Of a stretch of DNA of 64,000 nucleotides, positions 1 through 8,558 are shown piece after piece; the stretch's first letter is position 1, and every line of letters begins with the position of its first letter. The notes under the pieces are model-generated. The model saw only the letters and a list, made by a program, of their open reading frames with translations. It ran no database searches and was not told the origin of the DNA. Position numbers and translations under genes: made by a program. Source of the stretch: Acidimicrobiales bacterium (lineage in GTDB: Bacteria; Actinomycetota; Acidimicrobiia; Acidimicrobiales; Aldehydirespiratoraceae); the NCBI GenBank assembly GCA_029246685.1, contig JAQWMR010000016.1, forward strand, positions 62,001 through 126,000, written 5' to 3'.

Positions 1-2
1 CC

Positions 3-929
3 CAGGGCCAGACCGAGGAATTCATGGTTCGAGGCGAGGATCGATTGATCTCGCTGAGCATGACGCTCGAGGAAAGCCTCCGCTTCATGGCCAACGACCT
101 GATCCAGTCGGGCGCGCTCGACGGGCATTCGCTCGGCACGGCAGCCCCGAACACGCCCGGCCAGGCCGAAGCGGTTGAAGAGGGCCTCGTCAACACGTTG
201 CGAGATGCAGGGTTCGACATCGTCTTCGACGTGATCGACTGCCAGGGCGGCACCATCTGCAGCGGCGGTGTGCCCCAGTCGGTGACCAACATGGCCGATG
301 CCGACGTGGACGTGTTCTTCAACGTGATGAACATCCTGACCGCACCGGGCTACATAGCGGAGATGGTCGCACAGGGCTACGAGCCAGGTGACGTGCAGTT
401 CTACGCCACCGACTTCAACTCGCAGACCAGCGAGCTCGTCTCCGGCCAGATCGCCAACAACGTCGAGGCCGGCGAGCTCTACAACGGCGCGATCATCATC
501 GACTTCCGGACCACCGGCGAATATCGCAACGATGGCTACGAGCCGAATCCGTTCGCGGTCGAGTGCAACCGGGTGTACACCGAGAACAACCCGTCCGGGA
601 ATGTTCACGATTGGACCGATGAGGGCGACTCTGCCTATGGCATGGTTGGCAGCGTCTGCAGCATCCTGCGGATCGCCTTCCGGGCGATCTATGACGCCGG
701 CGAGAACCCGACTGTCGAGGAGATCCAGAACGCATTGACGAACCTGGGCCCAATCGATAACAACGCGCTGGCTCCGGCATCGATCAGGCCGGGCAAGACC
801 CAGTCCGCCGATGTCATCCAGACGCTGGACTACACCTTCCCGTGTGATCTGCCACTGCCGTTCACACGGTCCTCGGGTGATCCAATCTGCATCACCGGAC
901 GTGAGGACTTCCGCCCCGCCCCGCGGTAG
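3..929 (+). CDS. Type-1 periplasmic solute-binding protein, C-terminal part (5' end outside window)
   Basis: The frame is open back to the left edge of the window (the codons before the first ATG at 24 encode Q-G-Q-T-E-E-F), so the true start lies upstream and this is the C-terminal ~309 residues. The composition and spacing of the alternating Rossmann-like segments (for example DVFFNVMNILTAPGYIAEM and GDVQFYATDF) suit a type-1 periplasmic-binding fold of the branched-chain amino acid or amide ABC transporter class. It would bind a small solute outside the membrane and deliver it to a permease not seen here. Four Cys residues (two near DCQGGTICSGG, two near the C-terminus) could form disulphides. 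The ligand cannot be told from sequence. A receptor domain of a sensor is a less likely alternative. Confidence 0.6.
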   Translation, partial: QGQTEEFMVRGEDRLISLSMTLEESLRFMANDLIQSGALDGHSLGTAAPNTPGQAEAVEEGLVNTLRDAGFDIVFDVIDCQGGTICSGGVPQSVTNMADADVDVFFNVMNILTAPGYIAEMVAQGYEPGDVQFYATDFNSQTSELVSGQIANNVEAGELYNGAIIIDFRTTGEYRNDGYEPNPFAVECNRVYTENNPSGNVHDWTDEGDSAYGMVGSVCSILRIAFRAIYDAGENPTVEEIQNALTNLGPIDNNALAPASIRPGKTQSADVIQTLDYTFPCDLPLPFTRSSGDPICITGREDFRPAPR

Positions 930-1004
930 CCCCACCTGAGCAACGCTGAGCGGTCCCGGCCCGGTGGCCGGGACCGTTCGCGTTCAGCTGCAAGACTCCC
1001 GGCC

Positions 1005-2318
1005 GTGGGCTTCTTCATCTTCCTGATCATCATCGGCATCGCGCTTTCCGCGATCCAGAAGCAGCGCCAGTCGTCCTCATGGCAATCCGTCGCACGTCAC
1101 ACGGGCCTCGCGGTGAACTCCGGGTCGTTCTTCTCCGCACCGACCATGAGCGGCACGGTGCGCGGCGTGCAGGTCCGAGCCGAGGTGATCACGCGAGGCG
1201 CCGGCGAGAGCCAGCATCGCGTCACCCGCTACACCGTGATGTACCCACGAAGCAGCCCAAGCATCACGTTCCGCCGCCAGAGCGTGCTGTCGTTCTTCCG
1301 AGAGTTCGTCGGCGGCCGCGAAGCGGTGACGGGCGATCCTCGATTCGACGACTCGGTCGTCGTCGACGGCCCGGACAGCCACGCCTTGCGGGAGTACTTG
1401 ACCCCTGCTCGCCGAGCCGCCATTCTCGCGATCTTCTCCGCGTGGCCGCGAGCGGAGGTCACTCCGTCGTCCATCGTCGTCGAGACGCGGCGCATCGAGC
1501 GGAACCACGATCGCATGATGGCGACCCTCAACCGCCTCATCGACAGCGGTCGACTGCTTGCCGCACCGCAACGTGTCGACGAGGCGCTCGCTCCCCTGGA
1601 CGACGGCGACATGGCCACGGCCGTCCAAGCACTTCACGAAGTCAACGAGGCGGACGAGGAGCCGAACGTCGTCACCCAACTCATCGAGGCCGAGAGCCTT
1701 GTCGCGCTCGGATGAGCTGAAGAGGCGACCGCACTCCTCGAGGCAGCAGCCGAGACGCTCCCGGGCGACGCCGAGGTTGCGGGCTGGCAGCACGTGGCCG
1801 CGACGCCGCTCCTCCCACCGCCGCCCGCCCCGCCGACTGCCGATTCAGCCGAACACGCCGACTCGGCCGAACAGGAGGCGTCCGCGTCATCGGCTCCGAC
1901 CGACCAACAGGCGGCGATCGAGGACCTGTTCGGAGGGTCCCGGACCGGGCACGAGATCGAAGCCGCGTTCGAGCAGGACTATGCCGGCCGGCGTGTCGAG
2001 TGGACCGGCGAGGTCGAGAACTCGCGGTCGTACCGAAGCGACCACGACTTCGGCGATGTCCCCGGAACGAAGACCACGGTTCGGCTCGGATCGATCGGCT
2101 CGAGCAGGTTGATGTCCAACCGGATCAAGGCCGTCGTGGACCTGCTCGTTGACACCGACCTCGCCCGAGAGGACGAGATCCAGTTCTCCGGGACCTTGCT
2201 CCGTGTGGATCGGTTCACCCGCACGCTGTTCGTCCGCGACGCCGATCTACACCCCTGCAACGACGAAACCCCAGGGCGGTGGGTTCACCGAGCCTGGGGT
2301 TTCACGGGGTGGAGGTGA
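1005..2318 (+). pseudogene. Membrane-anchored hypothetical protein interrupted by an in-frame TGA
   Basis: A GTG at 1005 opens a frame with an N-terminal membrane segment (GFFIFLIIIGIALSAI) and a cytoplasmic region rich in R, E and D. The frame meets TGA at 1713-1715 inside a helical repeat-like stretch (AESLVALG-stop-AEEATALLEAA) and continues in the same frame without another stop to 2318. Residue spacing suggests the stop replaces an Arg (CGA to TGA) in a TPR-like helix pair. After a Pro/Ala/Ser-rich linker (about 1800-1900) comes a compact domain (about 1900-2260) that I do not recognise. The last ~20 codons run through a hairpin and into the 3' end of the tRNA on the other strand, so the original stop may also be lost. 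Function unknown. Confidence 0.6.
2265..2303. terminator. Hairpin between hypothetical gene and tRNA-Ala
   Basis: GAAACCCCAGG (2265-2275) is repeated inverted as CCTGGGGTTTC (2293-2303) with a 17-nt loop. On the minus strand it lies just after the tRNA 3' end and is followed by a short T-containing stretch, so it probably terminates the tRNA transcript; it may act in both directions. Confidence 0.55.
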
Positions 2319-2382
2319 GGGGAGTTGAACCCCTGGCCTCCTCGATGCGACCGAGGCGCTCTACCAACTGAGCTACACCCCC
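2310..2382 (-). tRNA. tRNA-Ala (anticodon CGC)
   Basis: The minus strand folds as a cloverleaf. The acceptor is GGGGGTG pairing with CACCTCC, the D-arm GCTC/GAGC contains AGTTGGTA, and the anticodon stem CCTCG/CGAGG has loop GTCGCAT, giving anticodon CGC. The T-arm is AGGGG/CCCCT with TTCAACT. The discriminator base is A. CCA is not encoded; the genomic continuation is CCC. The acceptor start and the CGC anticodon identify an alanine tRNA reading GCG codons, which are common in this GC-rich genome. Confidence 0.95.
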
Positions 2383-2434
2383 GTGGGAGCCGCCATCGTA
2401 GCGGCGCCGGGATGTGATTCGAACCCGGTTTGCG

Positions 2435-2896
2435 TCAGCTGCCGAAGGCGCTGACAGGTTCGCGCTGCGCCTCGGCGACACGCTCCGGATAGAGCATGTG
2501 AACCTTGATCTCGCGCTCAGCAGCATCGTTGCGGCGCTGGACGAGCAGGTAGCCGTAGGCGACGAGTGTGAGGTCCACGATCACGTGGGCGGCGATCGCA
2601 ATGCCACCGATCCCGATCGCGGCGAACAGGCTGATGACCGCAGCGACGCTCAACCCGAGGAGGACCTCGCGCCGGCGGCGGGCCGCATCGCCCGCGCTGC
2701 GGGGGGCGAGCGAGGAAATGCTGGGGCTGAACGCGCCAGCGCGTGGGCTCGAGCCACCGAGGGTGCCCAGCCCACTGGAGAACGCCTGGATACCGTCACG
2801 GCGACGGTCCGACGTTCGCCGATTCTCGCGCCAGAACCAGCCGAGATAGGCGGCCCAGCATGCAGCAAGAATCAAGAGAACGGTCGACTCCTTCAT
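2435..2896 (-). CDS. GlpR-like membrane protein (divisome partner of Glp)
   Basis: This 153-residue protein has one N-terminal membrane segment (VLLILAACWAAYLGWFW), a basic, Ser-rich cytoplasmic middle (~25-80), and two closely spaced C-terminal membrane helices (~80-125) followed by a short tail with MLYPER. Size, topology and position match the actinobacterial GlpR family. In mycobacteria and corynebacteria GlpR is encoded beside the gephyrin-like protein Glp and recruits it to the septum. Here it is upstream of the tRNA and in the same neighbourhood as moaC, moaA, glp and galU. The assignment rests on context plus topology rather than on a strong motif, so an unrelated small membrane protein remains possible. 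Confidence 0.55.
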   Translation of the reverse strand: MKESTVLLILAACWAAYLGWFWRENRRTSDRRRDGIQAFSSGLGTLGGSSPRAGAFSPSISSLAPRSAGDAARRRREVLLGLSVAAVISLFAAIGIGGIAIAAHVIVDLTLVAYGYLLVQRRNDAAEREIKVHMLYPERVAEAQREPVSAFGS

Positions 2897-2976
2897 CGGT
2901 TGGGCTCCTCCAGGTGCGGTGCCACGGGCACCAAAAACGATGGCCGCCCCGAAAGGTGACCCGTACTCAAGTTACG

Positions 2977-3005
2977 ATTTTACTACAAACGACACGCGAG
3001 GGCAA
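2977..3005 (-). promoter_or_regulatory. Predicted housekeeping promoter of the glpR-like gene
   Basis: Reading the minus strand, TTGCCC (3005-3000) and TAAAAT (2982-2977) are separated by exactly 17 nt in a locally AT-rich patch. They lie about 80 nt upstream of the start at 2896. Both boxes fit a SigA-type promoter. Confidence 0.5.
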
Positions 3006-3046
3006 TCACCGGGCGGGTCTGACATCATGGTGACATTCGTCACGGG

Positions 3047-3550
3047 TCAGCCCTCTTCCGGGCCTCCGATGACGTCCTCGCGGCGGTAATGCCCGCTACG
3101 ACCACCGGTCTTCTCCCACAGCGCGACCTCGCCGATCACCATGCTGCGGTCCTTCGACTTGCACATGTCATAGACCGTCAACGCAGCGATACCGACTGCA
3201 GTTAGCGCCTCCATCTCGACACCGGTTCGGTCGACGCACTCCACAGATGCCTCGATCTCGATGCTCTCCTCGAGGATCTCGAAGTTGACGGTCACGGCGC
3301 CGACGAGCAGCGGATGGCATAGCGGCAGCAGATCCGAGGCCCGCTTCGCTGCCTGAATGCCGGCGACGCGGGCGACCGCCAGCACGTCACCCTTCTTGAT
3401 CGCGCCCTGGGCGACGGCCGACGCCGTCTCCGCGGTCATCGAGACGCGGCTGCGAGCGATTGCTCGACGATGCGTGGCCTCCTTGGGCGTCACATCGACC
3501 ATGCGAGCCCGGCCCAGCGGGTCGAGATGGGTAAATCCGTGATCCGACAT
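3047..3550 (-). CDS. moaC: Cyclic pyranopterin monophosphate synthase
   Basis: MoaC converts the MoaA product (3',8-cyclo-7,8-dihydro-GTP) to cyclic pyranopterin monophosphate, step two of molybdenum cofactor synthesis, in the cytosol. The 167-residue protein carries the family blocks KKGDVLAVARVAGIQAAK, LLPLCHPL, EMEALTAVGIAALTVYDMCK and the C-terminal KTGGRSG. Length is normal. It lies 31 nt downstream of moaA's stop on the same strand and is likely cotranscribed with moaA and glp. Confidence 0.96.
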   Translation of the reverse strand: MSDHGFTHLDPLGRARMVDVTPKEATHRRAIARSRVSMTAETASAVAQGAIKKGDVLAVARVAGIQAAKRASDLLPLCHPLLVGAVTVNFEILEESIEIEASVECVDRTGVEMEALTAVGIAALTVYDMCKSKDRSMVIGEVALWEKTGGRSGHYRREDVIGGPEEG

Positions 3551-3581
3551 GCCAGAAGTCTAGAGGTCGGCTCGCGAAGCT

Positions 3582-4565
3582 CTAGCCACCAATTTCGGAC
3601 ATCGAGCGGCGGGGGCGGATGAAGTGCACCTGGTTGATCTGGTGGCCGGCCCATTTCGCAGCGACGGTCCGCTCCAGCGCTTGCGCAACCACGTCATCCC
3701 CCGAGCCGTCACGAAGCAGGGCGCGGACGTCGGTCTCCTCGTTGGCGAAGAGGCAGTTGCGGAACTGGCCGTCGGCGGTGATGCGCACGCGGTCGCAGGT
3801 GTCGCAGAACGACTGGCTCACGCTTGCGACCACGCCGATCTCACCTCCACCGTCGGTGTAGCGCCACCGGGTGGCCGGCGCCGACGTACGCTCCACCGGC
3901 TCGAGGTCGAACTCAGACTGCAAGGTCGCGAGGATCTCGTCCTGGGTGAGAACCCGGTCGTTGTTCCAGATCTCGTCGGCGTCGAGCGGCATGAACTCGA
4001 TGAAGCGGACGATGACATCGTTCTCCCGGCCGAACCGCGCGAAATCGAGCACCTCGTCGTCGTTGATGCCCTTCATGACGACGACGTTGATCTTTACCGG
4101 GTCGAAACCGGCCGCCTTCGCCGCCTCGATTCCTTCGAGGACCCGGTCGAGTTCGTCGCGGCGGGTGAGTTCTTCGAAGCGGTCGTGGCGCAGCGAGTCG
4201 AGAGAGATGTTGACGCGGCGCAGGCCGGCGTCCTTCAGTTCGGCAGCGAGCACCGGGAGGGTGACGCCGTTCGTCGTCATGGCGAGGTCCACGCCGAGCG
4301 CGGCAAGCTTCTCGACGAGTATCGGCAGGCGGGCCCGCACTGTGGGTTCACCACCGGTGAGGCGGATGCCGTCCACGCCATGGCGCTCGACCATGATCCT
4401 GGCGACGCGCTCGAACTCCTCGAAGCTGAGGAGGTCTTCGCGCCGCTGCCACTGCATTCCCTCTTCTGGCATGCAGTAGGCGCAGCGAAAGTTGCACCGA
4501 TCGGTGACCGAGATGCGCAGATCGCGATGGACGCGTCCGAATCCGTCGACCAGTGGTGTGGTCAT
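3582..4565 (-). CDS. moaA: GTP 3',8-cyclase, radical SAM
   Basis: The first enzyme of molybdenum cofactor synthesis rearranges GTP using radical SAM chemistry. The N-terminal cluster motif is CNFRCAYC (CxxxCxxC), followed by the SAM-binding LTGGEPT. The C-terminal substrate-side cluster is seen as FCDTCDRVRIT...NCLF. The protein ends in the required Gly-Gly (MSEIGG), which acts as an intramolecular activator. Length (327 residues) is typical. The ATG overlaps the stop of the upstream glp/moeA gene by 4 nt (ATGA), so translation is coupled. Confidence 0.97.
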   Translation of the reverse strand: MTTPLVDGFGRVHRDLRISVTDRCNFRCAYCMPEEGMQWQRREDLLSFEEFERVARIMVERHGVDGIRLTGGEPTVRARLPILVEKLAALGVDLAMTTNGVTLPVLAAELKDAGLRRVNISLDSLRHDRFEELTRRDELDRVLEGIEAAKAAGFDPVKINVVVMKGINDDEVLDFARFGRENDVIVRFIEFMPLDADEIWNNDRVLTQDEILATLQSEFDLEPVERTSAPATRWRYTDGGGEIGVVASVSQSFCDTCDRVRITADGQFRNCLFANEETDVRALLRDGSGDDVVAQALERTVAAKWAGHQINQVHFIRPRRSMSEIGG

Positions 4566-5776
4566 GTGCCCAGAGTACCCAGCGGGATGATGCCGACCTC
4601 ATCGCCGGCGCCGATGTCGACTCCGTCGGGCACGACGGCGAGTGCGGTTGCCTGCGCCATGGAGGTGAGCTGGTGCGATCCCTGGCCGCCGAGCTTGTGC
4701 ACGGTCCATCGTCCGGTTTCGTCGGGGCCGCCTTCGACACGCAGGAAATGGATCTTGCCGTCGTCGTGGCGTCCGAGCGGGTCAGCACTGATCGCGCGAA
4801 GCGTCGGAGGCTGCGGATGACGCATACCGGCCATGAGCCGCAGCGCCGGACGGGCGAAGAGCTCGTAACTCACCATCGAGGACACCGGGTTGCCGGGAAG
4901 GCCGAAGACGGGGACATCGCCGATGAGACCGAACGCGAACGGCTTCGCCGGCTTGATCGCGATCTGCATCCAGCGCATGTCGCCGATCCGGTCGAGCACC
5001 ACCTTCACGTAATCGAACGCACCCATCGACACACCCCCAGAGGACAGCACGGCATCACAGCGGTCAGCGCCGTCTCTGAAGACCTTCTCGATCTCCGCCT
5101 CGTCGTCGCGGGCGAGGCCGAGGTCGACCGCGGTGAACCCGGACTCCTCGAGAAGGGTGAGCAACGTTCGCCGGTTCGAGTCCCGGATCTGACCAGGCGC
5201 AAGGCGGCTCCCGTCGTCGACCAACTCGTCGCCGGTCGAGACAACGCCGACGACCGGCCGGGGAATGACGTCGACCGCGCGGACGCCCACGCTGGCCAGA
5301 ACACCAAGGTGCCCGGCGGTGAGCTGCGTGCCGGCAGGATAGAGCTCATGGCCGGGCTTGATGTCCTCGCCGGCGCCGCGCACGTGGTTGCCCGTGGGCA
5401 CCTCGATCTCGACGACGACACTGCCTGCGCCTTCGTCATAGATGGTGCGCTCGACCATCACGACCGCGTCGGCGCCGGGCGGCATCGGCGCGCCGGTCAT
5501 GATCCGCATCGCCTGGCCAGACGCCATGACCGTGGTGGCCGCAGCGCCGGCTGCGACCGTGCCGATCACCTGCAACGTCACCGGTGCGCCGTCGGTGTCG
5601 GCCGCAACGACAGCGAAACCGTCCATTGCCGTGTTGTCGAAGGGCGGCACAGTTTCGTTGGCAACGACCGCGTCGGCGAGCACGAGACCAGCGGCGTCGG
5701 CGAGCGCCACCGGCCGGGGCCGCGCCGGGGCGACCCGTCCGAGCACATGTGAACGGGCGTCATCGAGCGGCAGCAT
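4562..5776 (-). CDS. glp: Gephyrin-like molybdopterin molybdotransferase Glp/MoeA
   Basis: This MoeA-family protein inserts molybdate into adenylylated molybdopterin. In actinobacteria the paralogue encoded beside galU and glpR (Glp) also binds FtsZ and GlpR at the divisome. Family blocks are GEDIKPGHELYPAG, VVSTGDELVDDG, PGQIRDSN, SGGVSMGAFDYVK and FGLPGNPVSSM. I chose the ATG at 5776 (MLPLDDARSHVL); a GTG two codons upstream is possible. Its 3' end overlaps moaA. The flanking glpR-like gene and galU reproduce the actinobacterial glp locus, which supports the Glp subtype, but a purely metabolic MoeA role cannot be excluded. Confidence 0.9.
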   Translation of the reverse strand: MLPLDDARSHVLGRVAPARPRPVALADAAGLVLADAVVANETVPPFDNTAMDGFAVVAADTDGAPVTLQVIGTVAAGAAATTVMASGQAMRIMTGAPMPPGADAVVMVERTIYDEGAGSVVVEIEVPTGNHVRGAGEDIKPGHELYPAGTQLTAGHLGVLASVGVRAVDVIPRPVVGVVSTGDELVDDGSRLAPGQIRDSNRRTLLTLLEESGFTAVDLGLARDDEAEIEKVFRDGADRCDAVLSSGGVSMGAFDYVKVVLDRIGDMRWMQIAIKPAKPFAFGLIGDVPVFGLPGNPVSSMVSYELFARPALRLMAGMRHPQPPTLRAISADPLGRHDDGKIHFLRVEGGPDETGRWTVHKLGGQGSHQLTSMAQATALAVVPDGVDIGAGDEVGIIPLGTLGT

Positions 5777-5819
5777 GGGCACAGCGTGCCAGACCGTCGG
5801 CTCGGTTACGACCTGCAGT

Positions 5820-6704
5820 TCAGGACAGGCCGCGGCCCTGCATGATCTCGCGGATCATGTCGGCCACCTGCGACCCGACCACCGGGTCGTCGAGCGAGAG
5901 CTCCACGTTGGCTCGCAGCCAGTCGAGCTTCTGGCCGGCGTCGTAACCAGCGTCCTTGATGACGAGGCCGCGAAGGCCCGGATCGCCGATCAGCATGGCC
6001 ATCGCGTCGGTCAGCTGGATCTCTCCACCCTTGCCGGGCTCGGTGACATCGAGCTTGTCGAAGATGTCGGGAGTGAACACGTAGCGACCGGTGACCTTGA
6101 GGTTCGACGGGGCGTTCTCGTAGGCGGGCTTCTCGACGATCTGGTCGATCTCCACCACATCACCGTCGCGGCTCGAGAAGCCGGCGCAGCCGTAGTTGGA
6201 GATCTCCGGTCCGTCGACCTCGAACAACGAGATCACCGACGAGCCGGATTCCTCGCACTCCTCGATCATGCGGCGCAGCGTCGCTCCGCCATCGGGAAGC
6301 AACTCGTCCGGGAGGAGAACGGCGAACGGCTCGTCGCGGACGTGGCGAGCGGCCATCGAAACGGCGTGACCGAGACCGAAGGGAGCCCCTTGCCGCGTGA
6401 AGTGGAACGTCGCCATCTCGGTGATCTGACGGACGCTCTGGAGCATCTCAACCTTGCCTTTGGCCTCGAGCAGCGTCTCCAGCTCGGTCATGCGGTCGAA
6501 GTGGTCCTCGACGCCTTTCTTGGTCGGGCTGGTGATGATCAAAACGTCGTCAATGCCGGCGGCGACCGCTTCCTCCACGACCCATTGGATCGCGGGCCGG
6601 TCCACAACCGTGAGCATTTCCTTGGGCTGCGACTTGGTCGCCGGCAGGAAGCGGGTTCCCAGGCCGGCAGCCGGAATCACGGCGGTCCGAACTCTCTTGG
6701 TCAT
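5820..6704 (-). CDS. galU: UTP-glucose-1-phosphate uridylyltransferase
   Basis: Makes UDP-glucose from UTP and glucose-1-phosphate for cell-envelope glycans. The nucleotidyltransferase signature AAGLGTRFLPATKSQPKEM is at the N-terminus. It is followed by GPEISNYGCA, VEKPAYENAPSNLKVTGRY and the C-terminal GGEIQLTDAM, all GalU-specific. The chosen ATG (MTKRVRTAVIP) gives 294 residues, a normal length; the frame has an ATG ten codons further upstream that would add a non-conserved tail. It is the first gene of the glp-moaA-moaC strand, 43 nt before glp. Confidence 0.96.
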   Translation of the reverse strand: MTKRVRTAVIPAAGLGTRFLPATKSQPKEMLTVVDRPAIQWVVEEAVAAGIDDVLIITSPTKKGVEDHFDRMTELETLLEAKGKVEMLQSVRQITEMATFHFTRQGAPFGLGHAVSMAARHVRDEPFAVLLPDELLPDGGATLRRMIEECEESGSSVISLFEVDGPEISNYGCAGFSSRDGDVVEIDQIVEKPAYENAPSNLKVTGRYVFTPDIFDKLDVTEPGKGGEIQLTDAMAMLIGDPGLRGLVIKDAGYDAGQKLDWLRANVELSLDDPVVGSQVADMIREIMQGRGLS

Positions 6705-6825
6705 CTGATGTCCAAATCCCCGCCCGGTCCTCACGCTAGGGCGCGAACCGGCGTTGTCACACAGGCACGGTCGAATCGACCTGTTGCATCACACATCGGC
6801 CCCTGCCGAAGCGAGTTGAGGCGCG

Positions 6826-7425
6826 TCAGGCTGCCGTGTCGTCAGTGCTGCTGACGCTCAGCTCCGCGCCCTTCAGAACCCGTCGAATGTTGGATTGATG
6901 CCGGATGACGAGGATCGCGGCGACCGCAGACGACGCGGCGATCTCCCACCCCGGGAACCCGGCCACCGCAGCGATGATCGGATACGAAATGGCGATACCG
7001 AGAGAACCGAGCGACGCGAACCGCAGCAGCTTCACCGTGATCAGGAAGACGCCGAGGCAGGCGAGTCCGACAAGCGGACTGATGACCAGACCGGCGCCGC
7101 CGGCGGTGGCCACTCCCTTGCCGCCACGCAAACCCCGAGTGATCGGCCAGACATGGCCCGCAACCGCAGCAATCCAGACGGCGTGGGCCTCCGGTCGACC
7201 CGCCACGATCAACGCGACGCCAGCGGGGATCGCGCCCTTCAGCGCATCGACTGCGAACACGATCAAGCCGGCCTTCCGCCCCCCGAGCCGGTAGATGTTC
7301 GACGCACCCGGGTTACCCGAACCGGCCTCGGTGGGGTCCACACCGAGGCGACGACCGGCGAGCTGCGCTGTCGGGAACATCCCGACCACGTAGGCGACCA
7401 CGACGAGGATGACACCGAGTATCAC
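6826..7425 (-). CDS. plsY: Acyl-phosphate:glycerol-3-phosphate acyltransferase
   Basis: PlsY is an integral membrane enzyme that transfers an acyl group from acyl-phosphate to glycerol-3-phosphate, starting phospholipid synthesis. The 199-residue protein is strongly hydrophobic. It carries the family motifs GSGNPGASNIYRLGG (motif 1, after the first membrane helix), DALKGAIPAG, and GLRGGKGVATAGG (motif 2, glycine-rich). It lies upstream of galU on the same strand with a gap of about 120 nt, so it may have its own transcript. Confidence 0.95.
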   Translation of the reverse strand: MILGVILVVVAYVVGMFPTAQLAGRRLGVDPTEAGSGNPGASNIYRLGGRKAGLIVFAVDALKGAIPAGVALIVAGRPEAHAVWIAAVAGHVWPITRGLRGGKGVATAGGAGLVISPLVGLACLGVFLITVKLLRFASLGSLGIAISYPIIAAVAGFPGWEIAASSAVAAILVIRHQSNIRRVLKGAELSVSSTDDTAA

Positions 7426-7476
7426 GAGTCCATCGTATGGTGCCGCGGCGCGGGAGGCTAGGTATCCTGCTCAGCC

Positions 7477-7866
7477 GTGCCGACCTACGACTACCGATGC
7501 GAGCGAACGGGCGAAATGTTCGAGCTGTGGCAGTCCTTCAGCGAGGACGCGCTCGAAACCTGCCCGGAGACCCACAACGGGGAGTCCGACGCGTGCGGAG
7601 CCGCCGTGAAGAAGGTGTTCAGCAAGGTCGGCATCGCCTTCAAGGGCGACGGCTTCTACAAGAACGACCACGGCTCGTCGGCAGCGGGCCGTAGCGCCGA
7701 GGCATCGTCGTCATCGAGTGAAAGTTCCTCCGGTTCGTCCTCGAGCTCGTCAGACTCGTCGTCAGCCAAGTCGAACTCATCGAACTCATCGGACTCGTCG
7801 TCAGGCTCATCGAGCTCGAAGTCGGACTCGGGGGGCTCATCCGGCTCCTCGTCGTCCTCCGACTGA
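7477..7866 (+). CDS. FmdB-like small zinc-ribbon protein with Ser/Asp/Lys-rich tail
   Basis: The N-terminal MPTYDYRC, then CGAAVKKVFSKVGIAFKGDGFYKND, is the FmdB family pattern, a small putative regulatory zinc ribbon of uncertain molecular role. The knuckle is degenerate: the first CxxC is reduced to one Cys (YRCERTGE) and the second knuckle spreads over CPETHNGESDACG. From about residue 70 to the end (129) the protein is nearly pure Ser with Asp, Lys and Gly, a disordered tail. GTG start at 7477. It diverges from plsY, with a short intergenic gap. Confidence 0.75.
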   Translation: MPTYDYRCERTGEMFELWQSFSEDALETCPETHNGESDACGAAVKKVFSKVGIAFKGDGFYKNDHGSSAAGRSAEASSSSSESSSGSSSSSSDSSSAKSNSSNSSDSSSGSSSSKSDSGGSSGSSSSSD

Positions 7867-7938
7867 CGTCGTCGCCAGCCACTTCCCTCCGCCTACTTCC
7901 CCTCGGTGCATGCCGTCGTCGACGGCCCAGGAGGATCC

Positions 7939-8557
7939 ATGTCCGCGCTTTCTCGCCCTACCAGGCCGGCGCCGCGCTCGTTACGCGCGGCCGCGGCGTG
8001 GATCACCACCGTTCGCCACGCCCGGCTCGCTCGTGCCGCGGCAGCAGCGTTCCTCGCGTTCGCACTGATCGCGGCGACGCAGCAGATGACGGCGAACGCC
8101 GACGACGCTCGGCTGGGCGACCACGACTGTGTGGGTGACCATCGCCCCGGTCGACGCCGGCGAGACGCTGCACTCGGAGCTCGTCGCGTCGCGCGAGCTC
8201 CCCTTGATCACTCTTCCTGATGATGCGGCCCGAACGTCACCCGAGGGTCGTCGCAGCACGGTCGAGCTCGCGGCGGGCGAAATCCTGCGGGTGGGCCGGC
8301 TGGCGGACGGCACCGGGCTCGCCGCCCTCGTCCCGCCCGGCCACGGCGCGGTGAGTCTCCGTGAGCCGGCCGATCACCTCGCGGCCGGCAACCTCGTGGA
8401 TCTCCACGCGCTCCTGACCGGTGCAGTCGTGGCGACTAACACCCGCGTCCTCGAGATCGTCGAGGGCGCTCCCGTGGTAGCGGTGAGTGATGCGGATCTC
8501 GATGCGGTCATGCGCGCGTTCACGACCGGCGACGTGGTCGCGGTGCTGGTCGGGTGA
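7939..8557 (+). pseudogene. SAF-domain (CpaB-like) protein with internal frameshift
   Basis: An ATG at 7939 sits behind a strong AGGAGG. It encodes an N-terminal basic segment and one membrane helix (ARAAAAAFLAFALIAATQQ) in one frame as far as about 8105. The rest of the protein is in the next frame from about 8110 (TTTVWVTIAPVDAGETL ... VAVLVG, stop 8557). Going from frame 1 to frame 2 fits one extra base near 8110. The second half looks like an SAF/CpaB-type domain (short beta strands, the PVDAGETL block, and a C-terminal DADLDAVMRAFTTGDVVAVLV). Such proteins are linked to pilus assembly; no pilus genes are nearby. The second frame has a GTG at 8129, but starting there would lose the membrane helix. 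Confidence 0.65.
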
Positions 8558-8558
8558 A

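Noticed and set aside
8129..8557. Independent 142-residue cytosolic gene from GTG 8129
   Set aside because: The membrane helix and ribosome site for this protein lie upstream in another frame, so the split is better explained by a frameshift.
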